DNA from: Byssovorax sp.
Lineage (GTDB): Bacteria; Myxococcota_A; Polyangia; Polyangiales; Polyangiaceae
Length of the DNA stretch: 49,672 nt
Direction of reading: 5' to 3'
NCBI GenBank assembly: GCA_025362495.1
Contig: JANYGI010000230.1
Location: forward strand, 1-49,672
Shown here: positions 1 to 8,196 of the stretch, piece after piece
How positions within the stretch are numbered: position 1 is the first letter of the stretch
How the letters are laid out: the number at the start of each line of letters is the position of its first letter
The notes under the pieces: model-generated
Told to the model about the DNA's origin: nothing
The model's database searches: none
Seen by the model: only the letters and a program-made list of their open reading frames with translations
Program-made: the position numbers and the translations under genes

Positions 1-794
1 TCCTCACGGCCTGTTCCTCCCCGGATGCCACCGTCGATCCCGTCACCGGCGACGAGGCCGATCTCACGGCCACGCTCGGCACCTTCAGCCTCGGGCTCAA
101 CGTGCTCGCGTCCACGGGCGGCACGGCGCGGATCCACGGGGTGGTGAATCAGCCGATCGAGAGCGCGATGGCGTTCATCCCCGACGACGAGGTCGGCTCG
201 ACCAAGGTCGCTCCGAAGTCGTTCACGTCGAGCTTTCACCCGGGCGAGCTGGTGGTCTTTCTCGACGGGCGGCCGGCGTTCTTCAACGTCGCCACGCCGA
301 CTGCCTCGTTCGTCGGGCGCGGCGATCTCGGCGTGAAGATGCACATCGCCTCTCCGGTCGGCGTCAAGGTCACCTCGGCGGCCGCGTCGGTGCTCGTCAA
401 CGGCGTGCCGTACATTCGCGTCAAAGGCACCTTCACCGAAGCGCTCATCGCCGCCAAGACGAGCGTGAACGGGATGGATGTCGACGGCGTCGTCAGCGGC
501 AAGACCTGGCGCTTCGACTACCCGCTCTCGTTCATGAGCGGCGCGATTGCCAATCAGAACCAGATCTGGATCCTGCTCACCACGCCGCAAGACGAGTTCT
601 CGGGCGAGCTCGACGCGTCGATCCAGATCAAGAAGAACGCGCTCACGCAGGGCGATCCCTACGAGGTCTGGCCCGCGCCGGCGTGCGCGCCCGCCGTGCT
701 CGACTGCATCAAGAAGCCCGCGAACGCCATCGACACGGCCGCTTGCGGCGACGCGTTCAACGTGGCGCCGTGCTGGAAGCAGCTCCACCCCTGA
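1..794 (+). CDS. lipoprotein, 5'-truncated by window edge
   Basis: The reading frame is open from nt 3 and its first visible residues are L-T-A-C-S-S, a lipobox with the lipid-modified Cys at nt 12-14, so only the start codon and the hydrophobic part of the signal peptide lie outside the window. A GTG at nt 102 could be mistaken for the start but lies about 30 residues inside the mature protein. Some 263 residues are visible. The C-terminal 40 residues carry four cysteines (ACAPAVLDC and AACGDAFNVAPC) that probably form disulfides, as expected for an exported protein. I recognise no domain. The TGA stop is also part of the TGAGGG ribosome-binding site of the next gene, so the two are probably co-transcribed and translationally coupled. 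Confidence 0.75.
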   Translation, partial: LTACSSPDATVDPVTGDEADLTATLGTFSLGLNVLASTGGTARIHGVVNQPIESAMAFIPDDEVGSTKVAPKSFTSSFHPGELVVFLDGRPAFFNVATPTASFVGRGDLGVKMHIASPVGVKVTSAAASVLVNGVPYIRVKGTFTEALIAAKTSVNGMDVDGVVSGKTWRFDYPLSFMSGAIANQNQIWILLTTPQDEFSGELDASIQIKKNALTQGDPYEVWPAPACAPAVLDCIKKPANAIDTAACGDAFNVAPCWKQLHP

Positions 795-803
795 GGGTTC
801 ACC

Positions 804-1172
804 ATGGATGAAACGAGAGACGCTCTGCTCGCCCTGGCCCGCGCCTGGCTCGACGCCTTCAACGCGCGGGATCTCGAGCGCTTGCTCGCGCTCTATTCCG
901 ATGACGCGGTGCACACGAGCCCCAAGCTCCGGGTGCAACGGCCGGAGACGAACGGGGAAATCCGCGGCAAGGCCGCCCTCCGCGCCTGGTGGGCGGACGC
1001 GATGACACGGCTTCCCGGCCTCCATTATGCCGGCAAGCACCTCTCGGCGGGCGACGATCGGGTGGTGATGGAGTACGAGCGCCAGAACCCCGGCGAGGCC
1101 GCGACCATGGTGGCCGAGACGCTGGTGGTCGCCGCGGGACGCATCGTGTCGTCCCACGTTTACCACGGCTGA
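804..1172 (+). CDS. NTF2-like / SnoaL-like protein
   Basis: A 122-residue protein with the N-terminal helix pattern of the SnoaL/NTF2 superfamily: ALARAWLDAFNARDLERLLALYSDDAV (split here as WLDAFNARDLERLLALY then SDDAV), a central GKAALRAWWADAMTRLPGL segment, then alternating strands ending in VAAGRIVSSHVYHG. Members are small cone-shaped alpha+beta folds that work as isomerases, cyclases, hydrolases or ligand-binding proteins; nothing here identifies a substrate. The length is normal and there is no signal peptide, so it is probably cytoplasmic. The start ATG has GAGGG nine bases upstream, overlapping the stop of the preceding lipoprotein gene. Its stop is only 3 nt from the convergent lipoprotein gene. 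Confidence 0.85.
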   Translation: MDETRDALLALARAWLDAFNARDLERLLALYSDDAVHTSPKLRVQRPETNGEIRGKAALRAWWADAMTRLPGLHYAGKHLSAGDDRVVMEYERQNPGEAATMVAETLVVAAGRIVSSHVYHG

Positions 1173-1175
1173 TCG

Positions 1176-2192
1176 TCACATGTGAAGCGGCGCCGCGGTG
1201 GTCGAGCCGGCGCCGTAGAAGATCAGGCCGGGCGGGGCGTTGGGGATCGGGATGTCGATCGTCGCCGCGGTCGTGACGTCGATCTGGAAGAGCGCGCCGC
1301 TGGCGTCGAAGCCATAGGCGACGCCGGCCCAGTAGGCCAGGCCGTAGACCGACTGGTGGTTGAGATTGCCAATCTTCGTCACCAGCGCTCCCGTGGTCGG
1401 GTTGATCTCGACCAGGCAATCGCTGCAGCCGTTGCCGTTCACCGTCAGATACGAAGCGCCGCCGATCAGCGACACGAGATCTCCGCTCGAGGCGTAGCCG
1501 GAGTTGCCGAGATCGCCGATCACCGTGACGTTGCCGGTGGTGGTGTCCATCCGCACGTACTGGGTGCCGTTGTAGCCGACGAGGGCCTCGTTCACCGGAT
1601 CCACGGTGCCCGCCGGCACGAACGAGAGCGAGTTGGGGTAGCCACCGCTGGCGACCAGGGTGCACGCGGCCGTGGACTTGTTGATCTTGTAGAGCCCGTC
1701 GAACGACGTGCCGAACATGACGCCGTTCTTATCGAGCGCGATGTCGATCACCGTGCCGCAGCCGCCGAAGGGGCCCACGGTCGTCATCGCCTTGGTGATG
1801 GGATTGAGCCGGTAGAGCGTGTCCGGGCTGTGGGCGTAGACTTCGGCGTTCACCGGCGGACCACCCGCGTCGCCCGCGCCGGCGTCGAGATCCATCGCGC
1901 CGCCTCCCCCGCCCTGGCCGCTGCTCGCGCTCGCCGTCGCGGCGCCGCCGCTCCCGCCGGCGCCGCTGGTCGCGCTGGAGGTCGACGCCGCTGCGGTGCT
2001 CGTCGACGTCGATCCGCCGACGCCGACCGTGGCGCCCGCGCCGCTCGTCGCCGAGCTGGTCGCCTGGCTGGTGCCGGTCGATCCGCCGGCTCCGCTGCTG
2101 CTCCCGGCGACCGAGGGTGTCGTCCCGGCCGAGCATCCGAGCGCCGTCGCGAGCGTCACGAGCACCATGCCGAGGCTGGAATGACTGCGCAT
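1176..2192 (-). CDS. lipoprotein with Ser/Thr/Gly stalk and propeller-like repeats
   Basis: A 338-residue protein. Residues 1-20 form a lipoprotein signal ending at T-A-L-G-C. Residues about 21-105 are almost wholly Ser, Thr, Gly and Ala, a flexible stalk typical of myxobacterial surface lipoproteins. From about residue 115 there are repeated strand-turn units such as LYRLNPITKAMTTVGPFGG, GLYKINKSTAACTLVASGG, YVRMDTTTGNVTVIGDLG and LVEINPTTGALVTKIGNL, which resemble blades of a beta-propeller. A C-S-D-C pair may form a disulfide. It probably sits on an outer envelope face as a binding protein; no enzyme motif is seen. The ATG has no Shine-Dalgarno sequence and lies just downstream of a possible -10 box, so the message may be leaderless. 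Confidence 0.8.
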   Translation of the reverse strand: MRSHSSLGMVLVTLATALGCSAGTTPSVAGSSSGAGGSTGTSQATSSATSGAGATVGVGGSTSTSTAAASTSSATSGAGGSGGAATASASSGQGGGGGAMDLDAGAGDAGGPPVNAEVYAHSPDTLYRLNPITKAMTTVGPFGGCGTVIDIALDKNGVMFGTSFDGLYKINKSTAACTLVASGGYPNSLSFVPAGTVDPVNEALVGYNGTQYVRMDTTTGNVTVIGDLGNSGYASSGDLVSLIGGASYLTVNGNGCSDCLVEINPTTGALVTKIGNLNHQSVYGLAYWAGVAYGFDASGALFQIDVTTAATIDIPIPNAPPGLIFYGAGSTTAAPLHM

Positions 2193-2198
2193 GCGTAG

Positions 2199-2228
2199 TT
2201 CGTATCACGCGCGCTCGACGCCGCGCAA
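2199..2228 (-). promoter_or_regulatory. possible sigma70-like promoter of the stalked lipoprotein
   Basis: On the minus strand TTGCGC and TACGAA are separated by 18 nt. The -10-like box ends 6 nt before the ATG of the lipoprotein gene, so transcription would begin at or next to the start codon. The -35 match is poor, so this is only a candidate. Confidence 0.25.
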
Positions 2229-2519
2229 TCGGGACGCGATCAGCGCGACGCTGGGCGCTCCGTCAGCGAAGCGGCAGCAAATCTCGAGGTCATCGGCGCC
2301 GGATCACGCGACCCCCACGCGAGCGCCGCGATGCAGAGGACGATCGAGCCGAGCCACGAGCCGGGACGCATCGTCCGAGCGCGCTCTGCCGCGGCGATCC
2401 GCGGGAGGTGTCCTTCGCTGCCCCGGCGCTCACCCGATCTCGAAGCGGGCTCTGGAGGACAGTCGCGCCTCCCGGGAACAAGCCTCTTCCCGTCGGCGCT
2501 CGAGGACCGGACTACCGGA

Positions 2520-2532
2520 CGGACAGTGTCCG
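2520..2532. promoter_or_regulatory. 13-bp palindrome, candidate operator
   Basis: CGGACAGTGTCCG is a perfect palindrome around one central base. It lies about 40 bp upstream of the extended -10 element, with further CCGGAC copies at 2507 and 2515, where an activator or repressor could bind. The binding protein is unknown. Confidence 0.3.
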
Positions 2533-2569
2533 GCCCCGCGCGGCGTTTCCTCGAATTTGAAAGGTTATT

Positions 2570-2578
2570 TGCTACGAT
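2570..2578 (+). promoter_or_regulatory. extended -10 promoter element
   Basis: TGCTACGAT fits an extended -10 (TGn-TATAAT-like) box in the only AT-rich block of this region. No good -35 is seen at 17-18 nt. A start site near 2585 would give a leader of about 55 nt for the gene at 2641. Confidence 0.4.
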
Positions 2579-2640
2579 CCATGGGTTCGACGACGCGCCC
2601 CGCGGGCAGGCTCCGCGCGCGCAAACCAGGAGAGCGAACG

Positions 2641-2925
2641 ATGTTGTTTCAACCCGGTGGTCCGTTCGGAGATCCGGTCTCGTCGGCCGAGGAAGAGGTG
2701 ACGATCGGCGGCGTCGTGCTCCGGATCTCGTTCCTCGACGAGCCGCGTGAGAAGCTCGAAAAGCAGGGGATCGACGTCGTCGCGCTCACCGAGGACGCGG
2801 GCCTCGGGCTGCGCCGGCGCTGGAAGGCGGTCGACGAAGCCGGCCACACGGCGTGGGGCCGGTCGCGGACCGAGGCGCTGCAAAAGGCCCTCGCGCGCGC
2901 GCTCGGAGGCCGCAAAGCGCCCTGA
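2641..2925 (+). CDS. small hypothetical protein
   Basis: A 94-residue protein that I do not recognise. It starts MLFQPGGPFGDPVSSAEEE, followed by strand-like VTIGGVVLRISFL, then DVVALTEDAGLGLRRRWKAVDEAGHTAWG and a C-terminal helix rich in Arg, Ala and Lys. The start at 2641 is chosen because AGGAG lies ten bases upstream; an in-frame ATG at 2581 has no such site. No signal peptide or membrane segment is visible, so it is probably cytoplasmic. It converges on the DoxX-like gene with 12 nt between the stops. Confidence 0.65.
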   Translation: MLFQPGGPFGDPVSSAEEEVTIGGVVLRISFLDEPREKLEKQGIDVVALTEDAGLGLRRRWKAVDEAGHTAWGRSRTEALQKALARALGGRKAP

Positions 2926-2937
2926 GAAAAGCGGCGT

Positions 2938-3339
2938 TCAGGCGCCCTTGTTCGGCGCGTCGGGCCGTGTGAACCAGTACGCGAGCGCGATGAAGAGCGC
3001 CTGGAACGGGAGCCGGAGCCAGAGCAACCACAGCTTGTCGACAGGGATCGGCGCGTCCCCGAGCGAGATGTGGTGAATCGCCATGTTGAGGTTGGCCGGG
3101 AACACCGCGATGTAGAGCGCGACGAGCCCCCACGCCGCGAGGTGACGCGTACGCGGGATGAGCAGGCCGAGGCCGCCGAGGATCTCCGCCGCTCCGCTGA
3201 TCAGGACCAGCGCGAGCGGCGCCGGGAGGTACGCCGGGACGATGCGGACGAAGCCCTCCGGGTGGACGAAGTGGAGGACTCCGACAGCGACCATGGCGAC
3301 AGCGACGAGGAGGCGCAGAGCGGTCTTGAGGCGGGGCAT
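2938..3339 (-). CDS. DoxX-like membrane protein
   Basis: A 133-residue protein with four predicted membrane helices (about residues 7-25, 41-60, 68-90 and 105-125), the layout of the DoxX/DUF417-like family. The motif GVLHFVHPEGFVRIVPAYLP, then GAAEILGGLGLLIPRTRHLAAWGL, is typical: family members keep the Gly-rich second helix and an Arg-rich turn. Function is poorly defined; relatives are linked to oxidative stress, thiosulfate or quinone metabolism. It lies 52 nt downstream of the alpha-2-macroglobulin gene on the same strand and could be the last gene of that transcript. No clear ribosome-binding site is seen. Confidence 0.8.
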   Translation of the reverse strand: MPRLKTALRLLVAVAMVAVGVLHFVHPEGFVRIVPAYLPAPLALVLISGAAEILGGLGLLIPRTRHLAAWGLVALYIAVFPANLNMAIHHISLGDAPIPVDKLWLLWLRLPFQALFIALAYWFTRPDAPNKGA

Positions 3340-3391
3340 CGCGGGTTGACGAGCCGTGTACCACGCGCCGCCATCGGCGCGCAGCGACCGC

Positions 3392-6300
3392 TCAGCGAAC
3401 GACGAGAGGCCGCGCCGGCGCGACGGCCCGGGGCACGTCCTCGCGCGCCACGCTGGCTCGCGCCTCGGGCACGGTGAACGCCCCGCCGAGGCCGAAGCGC
3501 ACCGGGATCTCGATCACCGTCGGCAGCTCGCTCTGGTTGACGCTGCGGCGCACGGCGAGGACGCCCTGGATCTGCTGCACGCCGTTGACGGGCTCCGCGA
3601 GCGCGACCGCGGGCGGCAGCGGGATGCGAATGTCGAGGAGCGCAGAGCGGCCGAGCGAGTGGCGCACGTCGACGCGGACGACGCCGGTGAAGCCCGCGCC
3701 CGCGTTCTCGGGCCACTGGATGTCGAGGCGAATCGGGCTCTCGACGCCCTCCGGCGGGCGCGACCAGAAGCGGAGCGCGGGCCGCTCGAAGCGGGCGATC
3801 AGGCGGGGTCCGTGGATGGCGATCTTCACGGAGGTGGCCGCGGGATCGAGCGGGACGACCAGGTGCGCCGAGGGCCCGAGCTCGATCGGGATCGTGATGC
3901 CCGAGGCCGTCACGGTGCCAGTGGTCACGCCCTTCTCTTCGACGCCCGAGGCGAGCAGCGCGCGCACGACCGAGCGCGTGGCGAGCGACGAGCCGTAGCC
4001 GCCGTCGACGTCGCGCTGCACCGCGATCCACGCGGCGAGGCGCTCGGCCGTGGTGACGCTGGGCTTGCCGAGGTGAACGGTGCGCAGCAGCGCGGCGAAG
4101 ATCGTGGCGCGCGCGGCGCGATCGCGCGCGGTGTACGGCTTGACGGAAATGCCGCCCGAGGGCCGGAGCGCGAGGTCGGCGCGCAGGCGATCGACGAGCA
4201 TCGCCGTGACGATGGCGCGGTGCGGGCGCTCGGCGAGCGCGAGGACGGCGCGCGCCGTGTCGACGGGATCGCTCGAGCTCATCAGCGATTCGAGGGTGGT
4301 CGTGACGAAGGCGTCCCAGCAGCTCAGCGCCGCGCCGTTGATCGGGCCCGGCTCGGCCTCGAGCGTGTCGAGGCGATCGTCGAGCGTGAGCGACTCTTCC
4401 GGGCAGGTGGGGCTGCGATCGACGACGGAGCGCACCGCGACCGGCGACCAGCCTTCGAGGCGCAGCGTCGAGCTCGCGCGAGGCCTGTTGCCCGCGTTGT
4501 AGACCTCGATCCGACCGAGGGCGCGGCGGATGATCTCGGCGGCGCGCTTGCCGATCGTCGACCCGTCGCCCTCGCGCGCGATGGCCCAGCGCTGGATCCG
4601 CGCGGCGACCTCGACGGCGTCGACGAGCGACTCAGGCGTGCGCAGTCGATCGGGATCGAGCGACTCGAGCGCCGCGCGCAGGGCCTCGTCGAAGCCGCGC
4701 TCGAGGACCACGCGCGGGCGCCCGTGGACGCGCATGATCTGGGGATCGAGGATCGTGGCGAGCTCGGCGGTGTCCTCGACGAGCTGCGAGCGCGTGAGGT
4801 CGGTGGCCTCGCCGGCCTCGATCACATCCCACGTGTGGCGGAGGACGTCGTCGGGCAGGCCAGGCGCGTGCACCGTGACGGCGAGGCTCGCGGCGCCCGC
4901 CTTCGGCGCGCGCAGGCTGACCGTGACGACCCTGGCGCCGCCCGCGGCGACGTCGACCGTGCGTCCGCCGTCGCCCGGGGTGACCAGCGCCGCGACGCCG
5001 CCGGCCGCGGCCTCCAGCGTGGCGTGGATGGCCTGCGCGGTGCGGTTGCGCAGCGTCACGGCCGCGCGCACGACGTCGCCCTCGACCCACGTCGCGCCGG
5101 CGTCCACGCGGGCCGAGAGCGGCAGCGCGACGGGCACGTCGACGCGCGTCGTCGCCGGGCGACCGCCGTCGGGCACGCCGATGAGCGCGATGCGCCAGGT
5201 GGTCTCGAGGTCGCCGAGCGGGACGTGGATCCGCACGTGGCCCGCGTCGTCGGTTCGCTTCGGCACCGACCAGAACGCGGCGCCGGTGGAGATCCCGGTC
5301 GACAGGCGGCCCGATCCCGATCCGAAGCCGCTGCCGCTGCCCGTGCCGCTGCCGTGACCAACAGTGCCGATCCCGCCGAGCCCGATGCCTCCGCTGTCGC
5401 CGAGGTGCGAGCCCGTGAGCTCTTCGAAGAGCGATTGCCACGCCGACACCGTCGCGTCGCCGACCTCGAGATCGAACTTGGCGTCGACGATCCGATCCTC
5501 GCTCACGGCGTCGGCGTAGGGCGTCCCCGAGCGCAGGACACGCTCGAAGGGATCGCGCACGTCGTCGCCGCTGCCGACGCGCCCGTCGGGCCCCGGCGCG
5601 TGCAGCTCGAAGCCGTGCACCACCGAGAGGAACGGGATCGGCGGCCCCGACGTGGGCGTGAACTGGATCGTGCCGCCCCACGGATCGAGGAGGATGTCCT
5701 CGGTGAGGCGGCCGTCGCGCACGAGGCGGCGCAGCAGCGCGTTGGGGTTCTTGAACATCGGCTCGTCGGGGTCGAGGCTGCGCTCCTTGCGGAACGAGCG
5801 GACCTCGGCGAGCACGCGGAAGAGCTTCAGCCGCGCGATCCGCCGGGCGACGTTGTCGAACGTGACCTGCGGATCGACCGCGAGGAGATCGCCGAGCGCG
5901 AGCGGCTCGCCTCCCGGCGTCGTCGGCGGGACGCTCATCGCGGCCGTGACGAGGGTCATCAGCTCGGGGTTGAACACCCATCCGCCCGCGCTCTTGCGGC
6001 GCACGTCGCGGAGCGCGTCGGCCGATGACGTGGCCTCGAACACCGCGCCTTCGAGCGATCGCAGCACCTCGCCAAAAGCCTTCGTCATCGCCGCGCGCGC
6101 GTTCGCGGCCGGATCGTTGTCTGGCAAAAGCGGCTTCACGCCGAGGCCCCCGAGCTCGCCGCGGCGGAGGGCGTCGAGCGTGGGATCGCCCTCGACGAGG
6201 CGGTCGCAGCGATCGTCACCGACGTTGATGCTGCGACACAGCGAGCGACGAAGATCGAGCGCCTCGAGGCCGCCGGTCGAGCCGCCGCCGTGCAGATCGA

Positions 6301-8161
6301 CGAGCACCGCGGCGACGGTGCCCGGCAGCCCGCGGCCGTGTCCGTCCGTGAGATCCGCGTCGACCTCGACGGCGCCGCCGGGCGCGATTCGGCCCGCGCC
6401 GATCGCCGCGCCGAGCCTGGGAATCACCCGCGGCGTCACCAGCAGCGCGGCGCCGAGCACGCGCGCCGCACGCGAGGTCCCGGGCGCCGCGGCGCTGAGC
6501 GTCCACGTGCCCGCGGCCGCCGACGGCACCTCGATGTCGCCGCCCTTGTCGCCGTCGTCGAGCCACAGGCTCGTGGCCTGCTCGCCGTTGGGCGAGCGCA
6601 AGACGACGCTCCACGGCAGCCGGCCGCCCTCGCGCTTCTCGCTTGCGGCGAGCTTCTTTCCTGCCTCGGTCTCGAGCACGCGCACGTGCACGCGATCGCC
6701 CACGCGGGCGATGGGGCGCTCGAGCGCGATCATCGCGGTCGCGTCGCGATCGATCGCGACGCAGAGCTCGAAGGGCTCGGTGCGCGGGTGGAGCGCCGGC
6801 ACATCGGCGAGCGCGCGGATGCGCACCGACGCGGCGACGCCGCCCGCGCACGGCCCCACGTTGCGCATCGCGCCGACGTCGACCGGCGGGTGCCACAGCA
6901 CCTCGGCCTCGCCGTCTGCGTCGGTGGTGACGCTGGCCTTCAGGCCGTCGGCCTCGATCGAAAATGGCGCCGCCACGGGGCGGGAATGCCCGTCGAGGAC
7001 GCGGAGCAACATCCGCTGCTCGATGCCCGGCACCACCGCGCCGTTCTGTGACAGGAGCTCCGCAGAGGCCGTCGCCACGCCCACCGAGACCGTCGCGTCG
7101 CTCTCGAGAGCGCGCCCCTCGACGCTGGTCTTCGCCACGAGGCGCAGCGTGGTGCCGACGCCCTTCACCACCGTCGTCGGCGCCGTCGTCTCCGCTCGGA
7201 TCTCGCCCGACGCGTCGGTCCGCACGAACGTCGAGGCCCGCTCCCAGAGCTTGTCGTCCTTCGGCGGCTCGGTCCCGCGCGGCCCCGTCCAGTAGCGGAT
7301 CGGGAGGCCGACGACCGGCTGGTTCGTCGCGTCGCGCACCCGCACGAGGAAGGGCGCGCTCTCGCCCGCGAGGATCGACGCGCTGGTGAAGCTCGCCGAG
7401 ATGCGCGGTGTCCCCGGGGTCTCTTCACGAGGCGTCAGCACCTGGGTCGCGACCGCCGTCTGTCCCGCGAGGCCCACGGTACGCGCCTCGAGCTTCCAGC
7501 TCCACGCGGGCTCGTCGTTGCGCGGGATCGGGACGCGCGCGAGCGCGGTGCCGGCGTCGTCGGTGATGACCTCGATCGTGTGCCGCGCGTAGCCGCCTTC
7601 GAGGAGGCGGATCTCCATCGGCTGTCGACCGAGCGGCTCGCCGGTCGAGGCGCGCGTCGCGACCACCCACGCGGAGATCGAGCTGCCAGGAACGACTCGG
7701 GTGTCGACGACGTGGAGCTCGACGTCGGCCGCGCGCCCGCGGTGAATTTTCACGGTGCGCGTGCGCTCGTGCGCGCCGGAGCGCACGCCGATCAGCAGCC
7801 GCAGATCGCGCACGTCACCTTCGGGGATCGGCACGTCGAGGTGCGCGCGCCCCGCGCTGTCCGTCGTGGCGCGGATCGCCGCCGGCGCGACGCTGAGCCC
7901 GGGCCCGAGGCTCTCGGGATCCCACGCGGCCTCCACCGCGGCCGACGCGAGCGGCTGCAACGCGACCACCGAAGGGAACCCGAACGCCTCGATTTGAAGG
8001 GGAATCGTGCCGCCCGGCGCCCCTTGATCCGGGACATGGACAAAGACATCGAGGCCACGTCGCGCGGGATCCGCGCCGCCGACCTGAGCGTCCGACGACG
8101 CCGCGAGCAGACAACCGGCGAGCCCGAGGGCGGCGAGGAGAGAAGGCGAAGCTCTGCGCAT
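3392..8161 (-). CDS. alpha-2-macroglobulin family protein
   Basis: A 1589-residue exported protein. Residues 1-17 end in L-A-G-C, a lipobox, as in many bacterial alpha-2-macroglobulins; cleavage after A-S-S-D-A is an alternative. Residues about 20-800 are repeated beta-sandwich (MG-like) segments. Around 820-870 lies a segment with DPWGG and GPDGRVGSGDD, resembling the calcium-binding end of type II pseudopilins. A Gly/Ser-rich linker spans about 920-960, then the diagnostic A2M segment GAAFWSVPKRTDDAGHVRI with TTWRIALIGV. A helical region (about 1175-1400) corresponds to the thioester domain, but no CxEQ motif is present, so it would act without covalent trapping. Such proteins inhibit proteases in the envelope. 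The ATG at 8161 is preferred because the signal peptide begins there; the frame upstream is only the shadow of the next gene. Confidence 0.85.
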   Translation of the reverse strand: MRRASPSLLAALGLAGCLLAASSDAQVGGADPARRGLDVFVHVPDQGAPGGTIPLQIEAFGFPSVVALQPLASAAVEAAWDPESLGPGLSVAPAAIRATTDSAGRAHLDVPIPEGDVRDLRLLIGVRSGAHERTRTVKIHRGRAADVELHVVDTRVVPGSSISAWVVATRASTGEPLGRQPMEIRLLEGGYARHTIEVITDDAGTALARVPIPRNDEPAWSWKLEARTVGLAGQTAVATQVLTPREETPGTPRISASFTSASILAGESAPFLVRVRDATNQPVVGLPIRYWTGPRGTEPPKDDKLWERASTFVRTDASGEIRAETTAPTTVVKGVGTTLRLVAKTSVEGRALESDATVSVGVATASAELLSQNGAVVPGIEQRMLLRVLDGHSRPVAAPFSIEADGLKASVTTDADGEAEVLWHPPVDVGAMRNVGPCAGGVAASVRIRALADVPALHPRTEPFELCVAIDRDATAMIALERPIARVGDRVHVRVLETEAGKKLAASEKREGGRLPWSVVLRSPNGEQATSLWLDDGDKGGDIEVPSAAAGTWTLSAAAPGTSRAARVLGAALLVTPRVIPRLGAAIGAGRIAPGGAVEVDADLTDGHGRGLPGTVAAVLVDLHGGGSTGGLEALDLRRSLCRSINVGDDRCDRLVEGDPTLDALRRGELGGLGVKPLLPDNDPAANARAAMTKAFGEVLRSLEGAVFEATSSADALRDVRRKSAGGWVFNPELMTLVTAAMSVPPTTPGGEPLALGDLLAVDPQVTFDNVARRIARLKLFRVLAEVRSFRKERSLDPDEPMFKNPNALLRRLVRDGRLTEDILLDPWGGTIQFTPTSGPPIPFLSVVHGFELHAPGPDGRVGSGDDVRDPFERVLRSGTPYADAVSEDRIVDAKFDLEVGDATVSAWQSLFEELTGSHLGDSGGIGLGGIGTVGHGSGTGSGSGFGSGSGRLSTGISTGAAFWSVPKRTDDAGHVRIHVPLGDLETTWRIALIGVPDGGRPATTRVDVPVALPLSARVDAGATWVEGDVVRAAVTLRNRTAQAIHATLEAAAGGVAALVTPGDGGRTVDVAAGGARVVTVSLRAPKAGAASLAVTVHAPGLPDDVLRHTWDVIEAGEATDLTRSQLVEDTAELATILDPQIMRVHGRPRVVLERGFDEALRAALESLDPDRLRTPESLVDAVEVAARIQRWAIAREGDGSTIGKRAAEIIRRALGRIEVYNAGNRPRASSTLRLEGWSPVAVRSVVDRSPTCPEESLTLDDRLDTLEAEPGPINGAALSCWDAFVTTTLESLMSSSDPVDTARAVLALAERPHRAIVTAMLVDRLRADLALRPSGGISVKPYTARDRAARATIFAALLRTVHLGKPSVTTAERLAAWIAVQRDVDGGYGSSLATRSVVRALLASGVEEKGVTTGTVTASGITIPIELGPSAHLVVPLDPAATSVKIAIHGPRLIARFERPALRFWSRPPEGVESPIRLDIQWPENAGAGFTGVVRVDVRHSLGRSALLDIRIPLPPAVALAEPVNGVQQIQGVLAVRRSVNQSELPTVIEIPVRFGLGGAFTVPEARASVAREDVPRAVAPARPLVVR

Positions 8162-8196
8162 TGGCCGAGCGACAGATGCGCCGCGTGGAGGTTCCT

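Larger units (their letters stand above)
2193..2640. other. 448-nt intergenic region between divergent genes
   Basis: No convincing gene is seen in this stretch. The frame of the downstream gene is open upstream into it, but the best ribosome-binding site lies at the 3' end, before the ATG at 2641. It holds a possible promoter for the minus-strand lipoprotein near 2199, a 13-bp palindrome at 2520-2532 and a relatively AT-rich block at 2553-2578 with an extended -10 element. The rest is GC-rich with no clear structure. Confidence 0.6.

Noticed and set aside
3356-6028. 890-codon open frame on the plus strand
   Set aside because: It lies opposite the alpha-2-macroglobulin gene and encodes only Arg/Ala/Asp-rich sequence without motifs, as expected from high third-position GC.
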